Of a DNA stretch of 59,357 nucleotides, positions 18,207-27,500 are shown piece after piece. A program made the position numbers and the translations under genes. The notes beneath the pieces are model-generated. The model was not told the DNA's origin and searched no databases. It saw nothing but the letters and a program-made list of their open reading frames with translations. Every line of letters starts with the position of its first letter. The stretch's first letter is position 1. Source of the DNA: Arcobacter sp. (GTDB taxonomy: Bacteria; Campylobacterota; Campylobacteria; Campylobacterales; Sulfurimonadaceae); contig JAGXFN010000010.1 of the NCBI GenBank assembly GCA_024637195.1, positions 168,847 through 228,203 of the forward strand. The letters are read 5' to 3'.

Positions 18207-18706
18207 ACACAGAGCTTATCCTCGTAGCCTTTGGCCTCATTCTTTTTATCATCATGGTCTACAGCTATATGCGCGACAGTGAAAACTCACGTCAGATCCG
18301 TTTCCTGGCCAACACGATGGACAACTTCAACAAGCAGATCTTTGCTTTGGAGCGTAAGGCAGAAAAACTCGAAATTGCCCTTAAAGCGCATACACCGGAT
18401 ACGCAGCTGCATACCCTTGAGCAGAAGATGAATAAAGAGCTCTCCTCTATGGCAGAGCCGATCGCTTTTAGTCTCACCGAGATAGAGAGTGCTTTTGCAC
18501 ATTTTAAAAAACAGATGGAAGCGCGTATCGAGCATGTCGAAGATGGTATCAAATCCATTTCTATGCCAAAAAGTATGATGGGTCTAGATGATCAGAAGAT
18601 CGTCTCACTTTACAAGCAGGGCATGGACAAAGAAGCGATCGCAAAAGAGCTGGCCATCTCAAAAAGCGAAGTAGAATTTGCACTAAAAATTGCAAGGATG
18701 CAGTAA
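18203..18706 (+). CDS. membrane-anchored coiled-coil protein with C-terminal helix-turn-helix (DUF6115-like)
   Basis: This 167-residue protein has one N-terminal membrane helix (LILVAFGLILFIIMVYSYM), a long charged coiled-coil middle from about residue 30 to 120 (FNKQIFALERKAEKLEIAL), and a C-terminal helix-turn-helix (IVSLYKQGMDKEAIAKELAISKSEVEFALKI). That makes a membrane-tethered protein whose tail resembles a resolvase/sigma-4-like DNA-binding motif, as in DUF6115. Whether it binds DNA is unknown. Its ATG overlaps the stop of the preceding gene. It is the last of the mqnP unit before tRNA-Arg. Confidence 0.7.
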   Translation: MNTELILVAFGLILFIIMVYSYMRDSENSRQIRFLANTMDNFNKQIFALERKAEKLEIALKAHTPDTQLHTLEQKMNKELSSMAEPIAFSLTEIESAFAHFKKQMEARIEHVEDGIKSISMPKSMMGLDDQKIVSLYKQGMDKEAIAKELAISKSEVEFALKIARMQ

Positions 18707-18743
18707 AGAGAGTGCCTTTAATGATGCTCTAAGTTATGAATGC

Positions 18744-18749
18744 TATAAT
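18744..18749 (+). promoter_or_regulatory. -10 box of tRNA-Arg
   Basis: A consensus TATAAT preceded by TGC (extended -10 TGC rather than TGn) lies 17 bases before the tRNA, with T-poor but A-rich DNA around. The spacing is right for direct transcription of the tRNA. Confidence 0.55.
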
Positions 18750-18766
18750 TTCGACCTATAAAATGT

Positions 18767-18843
18767 GCGTTCGTAGCTCAGCTGGATAGAGCATCGGTTT
18801 GCGGTACCGAAGGTCACAGGTTCGACTCCTGTCGGGCGCACCA
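18767..18843 (+). tRNA. tRNA-Arg (anticodon GCG)
   Basis: This 77-nt cloverleaf has the acceptor stem GCGTTCG pairing with CGGGCGC through two G-T pairs, D-arm AGCTCAGCTGGATAGAGC, and anticodon stem TCGGT/ACCGA with loop TTGCGGT, giving GCG. The T-arm is CAGGTTCGACTCCTG and CCA is encoded. GCG reads CGC and, by wobble, CGU, instead of the inosine-modified ACG found in most bacteria. No integrase or repeated 3' end is seen downstream. Confidence 0.93.
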
Positions 18844-19313
18844 TATGTTTATAGACCCTTCAAGAATTCTCCCACACAAATTATTCTTAACAATTTTTTT
18901 AATTAAGTATCAATAGATTTAGAATCTATGCTACCTATTTTGATTTACCTAATGCACCCCCAAGGGCATTTGTCGTTTGACTCGGGCATAAGTTATTTCA
19001 TAAAGCATTAAACAAACTATGGCAGTTTGCCTGTAAAATGTTTCTTAAAAAATATGCTCATTCAGTACTGCGTACGCGGTGCTGAATTCCTCATGTGAGA
19101 ACATATCCTAAACCCCCATATACCGATGAATTTACATCTTAAAATATCTTTTTTGTCAGTCACTCTATTGCAAACTGTAAATAAAAGTAGCTAAAAGACG
19201 ATATATAGCTCTCTATAGAGCGGTACAAAAGCTATGTAATCAAAAATAAATAAAAAGATGTTATTATATTTTCCTTAAATATAAAAAATAGTAATTTTGC
19301 GGAGGTGTGTCAG
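18844..19313. other. 470-base intergenic stretch with a 26-nt palindrome
   Basis: No convincing gene is seen between tRNA-Arg and the lipoprotein gene. The most striking element is TTCAGTACTGCG followed by TACGCGGTGCTGAA at 19061-19086: all 13 positions pair with their partner, three as G-T. A smaller hairpin CAAACT-ATGGC-AGTTTG lies at 19013-19029. The last 150 bases are very AT-rich and end in GGAGG before the lipoprotein start. Confidence 0.5.
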
Positions 19314-20195
19314 GTGTTTAAAAAAACAGTTCTTCTGTCTGCTTCTTTATTCTTTCTTTGTTCCTGTTCTTTAGGGCAGCCTGAAAGACTAAAGATCTCT
19401 TTGACGACATGGATAGGGTATACGCCGATTTTTTATGCCAAAGAGAAGGGATGGCTGGAGCCTTTGAACATCAAGATAGTCAGCGTCTCTTCTTTGAGCG
19501 AAAATATGTATCTGTATCAGGCGGGAAATTCGGATGCGTATGCGGGAACACAGTATGAATACGAGCTTCTTGTCAGAAACGATCCTTCGCTGATGCCGAT
19601 CATGATGCTGGACCGCTCAAACGGCGGAGATGTCATTATGGGAAACCGCTCAATAGAGCAGCTGAAAAACAGCGAAGAGACTCTAGATGCCTATCTTGAG
19701 ATGGATTCTATTAATATCGTGCTGATGCAAGATTTTATCCGCAAGTATGCGCTGGAAAATAAAACGATCAACTACATCAACAAAGACCAGGCCTATATCT
19801 CAACGCTTGAGGTAAAAGACATGAAAAGAGAGACGCTTATTGCCACCTACACGCCCTATAACTGCGATCTCAAACGACATGGTTTCAAAGAGCTTGCCTC
19901 GACGAACGAGAGCCTTGATCTTCTGGTCGTAGATGCCCTTTTTGCGACAGAAGAGGTGTTTAATACGCACCACAAACAGTTCTTGGGCTTGAAGAAGTTA
20001 GTCAATGATGCGCTGCTTGTGCTCAAAAACGATCCTGATGCGTTTTATATGACGGTCAAGCCCCATATGCTGGGAATGGACAAAGAAGCCTTTTTTAACT
20101 CGCTTAATGACATTGTCTGGATCAACAATGAGATCTCAGTTGAGTTGAGAGAACGTATGGAAGAGATGGGTTTTCCGATAAGAGACTTGATCTAA
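19314..20195 (+). CDS. NMT1/SsuA-like substrate-binding lipoprotein
   Basis: This protein of about 293 residues has a signal peptide ending in a lipobox-like FFLCSC, then a substrate-binding fold of the NMT1/SsuA/ThiY type: LKISLTTWIGYTPIFYAKEKGWLEPLNIKIV, then an Asp-rich ligand region. The better start is the GTG at 19314, eight bases after GGAGG; an upstream GTG at 19305 overlaps that ribosome-binding site. No ABC permease or ATPase is adjacent; instead the GGDEF/EAL gene starts one base after its stop. It therefore probably acts as a periplasmic sensor subunit rather than an importer. The ligand is unknown. Confidence 0.75.
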   Translation: MFKKTVLLSASLFFLCSCSLGQPERLKISLTTWIGYTPIFYAKEKGWLEPLNIKIVSVSSLSENMYLYQAGNSDAYAGTQYEYELLVRNDPSLMPIMMLDRSNGGDVIMGNRSIEQLKNSEETLDAYLEMDSINIVLMQDFIRKYALENKTINYINKDQAYISTLEVKDMKRETLIATYTPYNCDLKRHGFKELASTNESLDLLVVDALFATEEVFNTHHKQFLGLKKLVNDALLVLKNDPDAFYMTVKPHMLGMDKEAFFNSLNDIVWINNEISVELRERMEEMGFPIRDLI

Positions 20196-20196
20196 G

Positions 20197-22197
20197 ATGC
20201 TGATCAATATTCAAAAATTTTCATTGTTTATGTTCCTGCTTATGTTCGCTATTTTGTATGCGATCTTTGCCGACTACTATCTTGACCAGCGTGAACGCAC
20301 TGCAAGCGTCATTCTTAGAGGTCTGCAACACGATCTCTCCGAGATAGGCTATGTTTTTTCTCGAAGCATTACGAGCAAAAAAGATGTTAAATCTTTTCGC
20401 GCTCTTCTGGAGCGTCACAGATCGCAAAATGACTTCGTTTTTGCCGCGATGGTCCTGGACGACAGCGAAGTGCTGCTTACAACCGACCCCCGCTACAACA
20501 CGGCACCTTCTAAGTCCATGGTCTACAACAGTGCAGTCCCGATGTCAAGCGCATATGAACAGCTAATGAAAAAAAAAGGTATCGAAGGTGTCATACGCTT
20601 TTATGAAGGGGAAAAAAGGCAGGAGCTGAAACTTCTCTTCTTGCTCGATCATGAAGAACTTCGTTTAAATATGAGTAAAAACAAAACAGCTTTTTTGGTC
20701 TCTTTTGGCTTGCTTCCTATTTTGATCTTGGTACTTGCCTGGTTCATCTTGCAGTATTTTGTTATCAGGCCCCTGGAAAAACTCCGCCAGTATGCCTACT
20801 ATCAGTCAAAGGTTCCCAAAACCTTTAAACTCAAAGAGCTTGAGTCCATCCGCTCTTCTATGGTACAGACATTTTCACGACTGGAACTTGAGCAAAAAGA
20901 GCTGTATTCGATGGCACGGACAGATGCCTTGTGCGGCTTGGCAAACCGAAATGCTTTGACCGAGTACCTTAAGCGTTTGATCGCAGATTCATCGCGCGCC
21001 AAGACAGAGTTCGCCTTTCTTTTTCTCGATCTTGACCATTTCAAGACGGTAAACGACTCTCTTGGCCACTCTATAGGGGATGAGCTTTTAAAAGAGGTCG
21101 CCTCGGTGATTCACAGCGTTCTGCGTTCAAATGACTTTGTTGCGCGTGTTGGCGGGGATGAGTTTGTCATTGTTCTGCATCAGTATAAATCACTTGTGGA
21201 GGTTGCAGAAGTGATTGAACGCATACAGAAACGCTTGAATATTCCCTGGGTCATTCAGACATATCCTATCGAGATCACGAGCAGTATCGGTATCGCTCTC
21301 TATCCCAAAGACGGAGAAGATATGATCTCTTTGATGCAGCACGCCGACATCGCAATGTACGAAGCGAAAAACAAGGGACGTGCGCAGTACCACTACTTTA
21401 CCAAAGAGCTCAATGCCAAGGTGCAAGAGAGCATCGCCTTGGACAAATCAATGCGTGAAGCGCTCAAAGCCAATGAGTATGAACTCTATTATCAGCCGAA
21501 GACGAATGTTTATAGCGGAAAGATCGTAGGGGTTGAGGCCTTGATCCGATGGATAAGTCCGAGCAAGGGAATCATCCCTCCCAATGTCTTTATTCCTCTG
21601 GCTGAAGAAAACGGCTTTATTGTCGAGCTTGGCTACTGGGTTTTAGAAGAGGCTTTGGCCCAGCAGATCCGATGGAAAGAAAAGGGCTTGGACCTCGCTA
21701 TCTCTATCAACATCGCTACAAGTCAGCTTCTTGACCCGGCCTTTGAGAGTAAATTGGTCAGCGTGTTAAAACAGAGCAAGACTGATCCTGTAAAACTGGA
21801 TTTTGAGATCACCGAGTATCTCTTTTTTGAGCAGAACAAAGACAATTTCGAGGTGCTGAACACGATCCGAAGTCTCGGAATATCCATCTCGCTTGATGAT
21901 TTTGGGACAGGCTACTCTTCTTTGTCGTATTTGAAGAAATTTCCTATTGACAATCTCAAGATCGACAAAAGTTTTGTGGATGATTATGATACTTTCGAGG
22001 GAGCTGTTTTTCTTGAGACGATTGTAAAGATGGGACAGGCTTTGCAGATGAAGATCATAGCAGAAGGGGTAGAGCAGAAAGAGCAGCTGGAGTATCTGCT
22101 GGCTATCGGCTGTGATTTGTATCAGGGTTATTACTGTTCAAAACCGCTCTGCGTAAAAGAGCTTGAGGCCTTCTGCCAGGAGCATGAACTGGGCTGA
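20197..22197 (+). CDS. membrane-bound GGDEF/EAL c-di-GMP enzyme
   Basis: This 666-residue inner-membrane protein has a first helix near residues 8-28, a periplasmic domain to about 168, and a second helix (LPILILVLAWFILQYFVI). A HAMP-like linker precedes a GGDEF domain with intact RVGGDEF near residue 312 and an EAL domain with VGVEALIRW and DDFGTGYSSL. Both catalytic sites look complete, so it could make or break c-di-GMP. The periplasmic domain and the lipoprotein directly upstream suggest that ligand sensing sets its activity. GGDEF or EAL dominance cannot be read from sequence. Confidence 0.9.
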   Translation: MLINIQKFSLFMFLLMFAILYAIFADYYLDQRERTASVILRGLQHDLSEIGYVFSRSITSKKDVKSFRALLERHRSQNDFVFAAMVLDDSEVLLTTDPRYNTAPSKSMVYNSAVPMSSAYEQLMKKKGIEGVIRFYEGEKRQELKLLFLLDHEELRLNMSKNKTAFLVSFGLLPILILVLAWFILQYFVIRPLEKLRQYAYYQSKVPKTFKLKELESIRSSMVQTFSRLELEQKELYSMARTDALCGLANRNALTEYLKRLIADSSRAKTEFAFLFLDLDHFKTVNDSLGHSIGDELLKEVASVIHSVLRSNDFVARVGGDEFVIVLHQYKSLVEVAEVIERIQKRLNIPWVIQTYPIEITSSIGIALYPKDGEDMISLMQHADIAMYEAKNKGRAQYHYFTKELNAKVQESIALDKSMREALKANEYELYYQPKTNVYSGKIVGVEALIRWISPSKGIIPPNVFIPLAEENGFIVELGYWVLEEALAQQIRWKEKGLDLAISINIATSQLLDPAFESKLVSVLKQSKTDPVKLDFEITEYLFFEQNKDNFEVLNTIRSLGISISLDDFGTGYSSLSYLKKFPIDNLKIDKSFVDDYDTFEGAVFLETIVKMGQALQMKIIAEGVEQKEQLEYLLAIGCDLYQGYYCSKPLCVKELEAFCQEHELG

Positions 22198-22223
22198 TCC
22201 GGCACAGTCTTGCTAATATCCGG

Positions 22224-22240
22224 ATAGCAGGAGCTGCTAT
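22224..22240. terminator. hairpin between convergent genes
   Basis: ATAGCAG pairs perfectly with CTGCTAT around the loop GAG, between the end of the GGDEF/EAL gene and the end of proB (its stop begins here on the minus strand). It could stop transcription from either side, but no strong T-run follows. Confidence 0.4.
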
Positions 22241-23061
22241 TACTTAATAACTGGTTTCTTTTGCTTAGGTAAAGATATTTCGTCATGTTCTTCTTTGGGC
22301 ATAAAGATCGTGCCCAAGGTATGTTTGCCTTCAAATAGAAGTGATTCAACTGCACTCAGGTCAAATCCATTACACAAAAACATCTTTCTGCCGCGTTTCA
22401 TTAAAAAGTCGGCAGCTTTTAGTTTGGTGACGATACCGCCTGTGGCAAAGAGATTATTGGGCGAAGACTCCTCGGCAAGCGTCTCTTTGGGTATCTCTGT
22501 CATGATCTTGATGATCTTGGCATCGTCAAACTCGGTAGGGTTCTTGTCATAATAGCCGTCTATGTCGCTGAGAATGATCAGAAGCTCTGCATTAGTAGCG
22601 TGGGCGACATTGGCAGAGAGCTGGTCATTGTCACCGAAAAGCTGCTCAGGGGTGGAAGTGATGTCATTTTCATTGACAATGGGGAGAATGTCATTTTGAA
22701 GATGGGCATCGATGATGTCCTGAAACATCTTGGTGCGTTTTCTTGAGTCAAAGTCGTCCTCCGTCAGGAGTATCTGCGCGGTGTCGATGTCAAAGATATC
22801 GAACTTTCTTTTGTAGCTGGACATCAAAATAGGCTGGCCGGCTGCGGCTATAGCCTTCTTGCCTATCTGTTTGGCTCTGTCGAGCTTCAGCGCAGAGTAG
22901 CCCGCAGCAACAGCGCCGGAGGTGACTAGAACAATGTCATACTTTTCTTTGAGTCTGGCAATCAGTTTGACCAGGTTAAGCATACGTTTTTTAGCGATCT
23001 GGTTGTTTTCAGTCAGGACGGCACTGCCGACCTTAAATACAAGTCGTTTCATCTTTTTCAT
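22240..23061 (-). CDS. proB: glutamate 5-kinase, short form
   Basis: This 273-residue amino-acid kinase phosphorylates glutamate, the first step of proline synthesis. Motifs include VFKVGSAVL at the start, VTSGAVAAGY near residue 46, IVNENDITS near residue 127, FGDNDQLSA for glutamate binding, and ATGGIVTKLKAA near residue 206 for ATP. It lacks the C-terminal PUA domain of enterobacterial ProB (about 367 residues), so it is the short form. It lies 12 bases after putP, in an operon with the proline-degrading putA, an unexpected setting. The tail LPKQKKPVIK is likely variable. Confidence 0.88.
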   Translation of the reverse strand: MKKMKRLVFKVGSAVLTENNQIAKKRMLNLVKLIARLKEKYDIVLVTSGAVAAGYSALKLDRAKQIGKKAIAAAGQPILMSSYKRKFDIFDIDTAQILLTEDDFDSRKRTKMFQDIIDAHLQNDILPIVNENDITSTPEQLFGDNDQLSANVAHATNAELLIILSDIDGYYDKNPTEFDDAKIIKIMTEIPKETLAEESSPNNLFATGGIVTKLKAADFLMKRGRKMFLCNGFDLSAVESLLFEGKHTLGTIFMPKEEHDEISLPKQKKPVIK

Positions 23062-23073
23062 TTTTTCCCTTGT

Positions 23074-24552
23074 TTATGATGTTTTATTACTAAGTTTACT
23101 GGATACTTCATCAAAGATTGCTTTGCTTTCGTTTGAACTTTTAGGCCCGAAGTTACTAAATATCAGTATGGATGCCCAGGCAGCAACAAAGGCAGGGAGC
23201 AGTTCATAAAGTTCAAAGATCCCTCCCTCAAGCTGTTTCCATACAATGACGGTCACTGAACCTACAACCATTCCCGCAATTGCCCCCAGGCGTGTTATGT
23301 TTGGGTTGTAAAGCGAGAGGATGACCAGCGGACCGAAGGCTGCACCGAAACCTGCCCAGGCATAGGCGACAAGCTGAAGGACACTGGAGTTCCTGTCCGT
23401 AGAGATATACCAGGCAATCACCGCGATGATGATAACAGTGGCGCGTCCTACCCAGACGAGTTCGCGGTTGGACGCCTCTTTATGAAGCAAGACGTGGTAG
23501 ATGTCGCGCGTCAGCACAGAAGAGGAGACCAGCAACTGTGAATCAATGGTACTCATGATCGCCGCAAGTATGGCCGCAAGCAAGAAGCCGGCTATCCAGG
23601 GGTTGAAAACAAGTTGCGAGAGAGTGATAAAGATCTTTTCGCTGTCTTGAAGAGCTACCCCTTCGGCTAGGACATAGGCAAAACCGAAAAAACCGACGGC
23701 CAAAGAGCCGATGACAGAGATCACCATCCATGTCATGCCGATCGTTTTTGCGCGCAACATCTCGTCTTCATGCCGGATTGACATAAAACGTACCAGGATA
23801 TGCGGCTGGCCGAAATAACCAAGTCCCCAAGCCAGCAAGGAGAGTATCCCGATAATAGAGGCGCCGCTGAAAATATCGAGTCGTGTGGGATCGACGGAAG
23901 CGATAAGTCTGAGACTCTCATTCACGCCTCCGATGTGAAAGATCACGACAAGCGGGGTGATGACCAGAGCAAGCATCATCAGTATTCCCTGGATAAAATC
24001 CGTCCAGCTTACAGCGTTATAGCCGCCCAAAAAGGTGTAAGAGACGATAATGAAGCTTCCTACCAGTAGCGCAGTGTCATAGTCTAGGCCAAAGGTCGCT
24101 TCAAAGAGTTTCGCTCCTCCGACAAGCCCTGAAGAGGTATAAAGGGTATAAAAGAGCAGGATAACAACAGCCGTAATAATACGAAGGAGATTTCCCTTGT
24201 CCTCAAAGCGGTTTGAAAAGTAGTCGGGAATGGTGATCGCATCATTAAGCCGGTGGGTGTAGACCCGCAGTGCCTTGGCAACGTAGTGCCAGTTGAGATA
24301 AGCGCCTGCGATGAGTCCCACCGCAATCCAGCCTCCTGCAATTCCTACTGTGTACATAAGCCCCGGAAGCCCCAGCAGAAGCCAGCCGCTCATATCAGAC
24401 GCACCTGCACTCAGCGCAGTAACGCCGGGCCCAAGTCCTCTGCCGCCGAGAACATAATCGCTCAGACTGTCGGTTTTGAAATAGAAGTAGAATCCAATGC
24501 CTATCATAACAAGCATATAGAGTGTAAATGAGATGAGTACCGGTGTTTCCAT
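23074..24552 (-). CDS. putP: sodium/proline symporter
   Basis: This 492-residue inner-membrane protein is a sodium:solute symporter (SSF family) with about 13 membrane helices. Seen: GGRGLGPGVTALSAGASDMS near residue 37, which matches the PutP Na+/proline site, then MYTVGIAGGWIAVGL, and a conserved ILLFYTLYTSSGLVGG region near residue 132. Its position two bases after putA and before proB supports proline as substrate. Length is typical (about 500). The C-terminal tail, rich in Ser and Lys, is soluble. Confidence 0.93.
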   Translation of the reverse strand: METPVLISFTLYMLVMIGIGFYFYFKTDSLSDYVLGGRGLGPGVTALSAGASDMSGWLLLGLPGLMYTVGIAGGWIAVGLIAGAYLNWHYVAKALRVYTHRLNDAITIPDYFSNRFEDKGNLLRIITAVVILLFYTLYTSSGLVGGAKLFEATFGLDYDTALLVGSFIIVSYTFLGGYNAVSWTDFIQGILMMLALVITPLVVIFHIGGVNESLRLIASVDPTRLDIFSGASIIGILSLLAWGLGYFGQPHILVRFMSIRHEDEMLRAKTIGMTWMVISVIGSLAVGFFGFAYVLAEGVALQDSEKIFITLSQLVFNPWIAGFLLAAILAAIMSTIDSQLLVSSSVLTRDIYHVLLHKEASNRELVWVGRATVIIIAVIAWYISTDRNSSVLQLVAYAWAGFGAAFGPLVILSLYNPNITRLGAIAGMVVGSVTVIVWKQLEGGIFELYELLPAFVAAWASILIFSNFGPKSSNESKAIFDEVSSKLSNKTS

Positions 24553-24554
24553 GT

Positions 24555-27500
24555 TTAAAGTTCCTTTTCTTGTAGGCCCTGAAGCCCGAGATTACCGTAG
24601 CGGTGAAAAGAGTCGGAGATGCTCTGTTCGATAAAGTAGTGCATCAGTTCGATCCTTCCATGCGAGACAAAGGTGTCAGAAGCGATATAAAGTGCTTCTT
24701 TTGCGACGTCTTTGAAGATCGCAGAGGAGACATTTTCCGTACGCAGAAAACGGATGCGCTCCACTTTTCTCATCGCACGCAGCAGCGAACTCTCATCCTG
24801 CATGACAAAAGAGTCGGTGCTCTCAAGCAGAATATCTCGTTTCGAACTTAGCCATAATAAGCTTTTGCTTTGAGGCGAGGAAGGCAAAGAGATGTGTAAC
24901 TCCGCTCCGCTCATCTTCACCGCCGCGATACTGCTGAGCATCTCGTAAAGGGTGTCGTTCTCTTCAAAACGCAGAAGGACACTCTTGACATGCAGATAGC
25001 GGATGATGTTATGCTCGCCACGGATATGGGAGTAGTCATGCGCTTTTAAGAACTCGGTTTCGAGCCAGTAGGCAAAATGAGAAGCTGTCTCTGCCGCGCC
25101 TTTGATCTCCTCTGCAAAGTTCTCTTCTCCCTCAAGCAGGCTCTCTATTTTCTCTACATAAGGATGCCTTCTCGTTTCGCCGAAGCTGGAGTTGTCATGT
25201 TCTATCTTCATAAACTGCGCGACATAGTTGAATCCGCCCGCTTTTTTTCCGCTGCCTATAGCCGACTTTCGCATGCCTCCAAAGGGTTGGCGGCGCACGA
25301 TTGCCCCTGTTGTCATGCGGTTGATGTAGAGGTTTCCTGCAAGGATGCTCTCTTGCCATAATGCTTGCTCTCGTTCGTCCAGACTCTCCAGTCCGGAGGT
25401 CAGTCCATAGCCTGTCGCGTTGACGATTGTTATCGCTTCTTCGAGGTCATTGGCGCAGATGACGCTTAGCACGGGACCGAAAAGTTCGTTCATATGGCAA
25501 AAATCACCTCTGTTCGTTCCCCAGCGGATAGAGGGTTTGAGCATATAGGGGTTGTTCTCTTCGGCATAAGAGGGAGCAATCGCCCAGGTTTCGTTTTCAC
25601 TCAGCTGAGAAAGCGCCTGTTCGAGTTTGCCAGAAGGAGTTGCCACAAGCGAGCCGATGCGGTTTTTGAAATCCCAAACCGTGCCGACTTCGAGCGAGGC
25701 AGTGGCATCGATGAGCATCCGTTTGAAGTCATCGTCTTCGTAGACCTCTTTTTCAAGGACAAGAAGCGAGGTCGCCGAACACTTTTGTCCGGAGTTGTTG
25801 AAGGCGGAAGCGACGACATTTTTTACTGCTTGGTCGCGGTCGGCCAAGGCGGTGACGATCGTCGCATTCTTCCCGCCGGTTTCTGCACTGATATGGATCT
25901 CGGGTCGGGTCTGCACCATCGTGTAGGCGGTCTCTTCACCTCCGGTAAAGATCACAAAATCGATAGCAGGATTGGGGAGCAGGTGCTCACCGGCAAGTGC
26001 GCCGCTTGAGGGAACAAACTGCAGAGTATTCCGGCTCACGCCGCCTTCCCAAAAACATTGGCAGAGGCGGTAGGCGCAGAGCACAGCATTGGAAGAGGGT
26101 TTAAGGATGACGGTATTGCCCGAAGCCAAGGCGGCTGCTATCCCGCCCACAGGAATAGCGATAGGAAAGTTCCAGGGGCTGACAACAAGGCCGACCCCTT
26201 TTCCCTTGGTCTGTATGCCGTTGAGTGCTGTGATCTTTTTGGCACTGTCGGCATAGAAGTTCAAAAAGTCGATCGCTTCAGAGACCTCTACGTCTGTCTC
26301 GGTAAAGACCTTTCCAACTTCTGCAGCCGCAATGCCGATAAGATCCGCTCGGCTTTTTTTAAACTCCTGAGCAACATCCATCAGTGTCTTTTGGCGGCTT
26401 TGGATATCACGCGTTCTCCAGCCGTCAGGATCGGTTTGTGCAATCCGTACGGCTTCGTTCAGCGCATCTGCCGAGGCTGTGCTATAGCTGCCGACAATGA
26501 CATTCTCGTGGTATTGGGATTTGTCCGGCACCTCTGTTCGTTCTTCGCCATGAAGGGTTTTGCCTGCGATCACCGGGTTGGCATGATAGCCGCCGTTTTG
26601 AGAGATGTTTTTCCATGTATCGCGTATCTCTTCGGCCCATCTCTGGTTTTGAGGAAGTGCAAAATCGGTATCGCTCTCATTGTCAAAGGTGTAAGAATCC
26701 GGGTCGCTTTTTTGTGTGTGGATTTCTGTATTTCTGTCTTGCTTGCGGTAAGGCTCCAGCCTTAGCTTAGGCAGAAGTTTCAAGGCATCTTCATAGCTAT
26801 TTACAAGCGTCACCCAGGCGGGTGAGTCTACTCTGAGTCCAAAACTGTGGCGCAAGAAGTTCTGTTCGGCCGTGTTTTCGTCAAAGCGCCGTACAAGATA
26901 AGCGATGGCATTGGTAAAGGTCTCTGCCGTAGCCGTAGGGGCATACAAGATCACCTGCAGGTTCTCTTTTTTCAAGATGCGGTATGCTGTCTCGCTCATC
27001 CCCTCAAGCATCTCCGCCGTATAGTAGGCTTCAAGATGGCGTTCACGCGCAAGCAGCATGCCCAGTGCGTGGTCAAAAACGTTATGCGAAGCAAGCCCGG
27101 TGTGCACATAAGGTGCTACCTCGGGTGAGAGAAGAAGGTCCAGCAGAAGCTTGAAATTGGCGTCCGTCTCGGCCTTGTTGAGGTAGGTGACACAGGGCCA
27201 GCCGCGCAGACTTGCCTCGGTGAGTTCCATCTCCTGATTTGCGCCCTTGACCAAACGGACTTTTATAGGCGCACCGCCATTTTCTACCCGCGCTTTTGCC
27301 CAGGGGATGAGTTTTTTGAGATGGCTCAGGGTGTCAGGGAGGTAGGCCTGAAGCACAATGCCCGCATGCAAAGAGTGAAAGCTCTCCTGCGAAAGGGTCT
27401 GCATAAAAACATCAATGGTCAGTTGAACATCACGGTACTCTTCCATATCGAGATTGACAAATTTATGCTCTGATTTTCCCTCTTCATTGACAAAACTGTT

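Noticed and set aside
18844..19313. Integrated element at the 3' end of tRNA-Arg
   Set aside because: No integrase, no second copy of the tRNA end and no foreign genes were seen.
19305..19313. Start of the lipoprotein at the GTG at 19305
   Set aside because: This codon overlaps the GGAGG ribosome-binding site, which is correctly spaced for the GTG at 19314.
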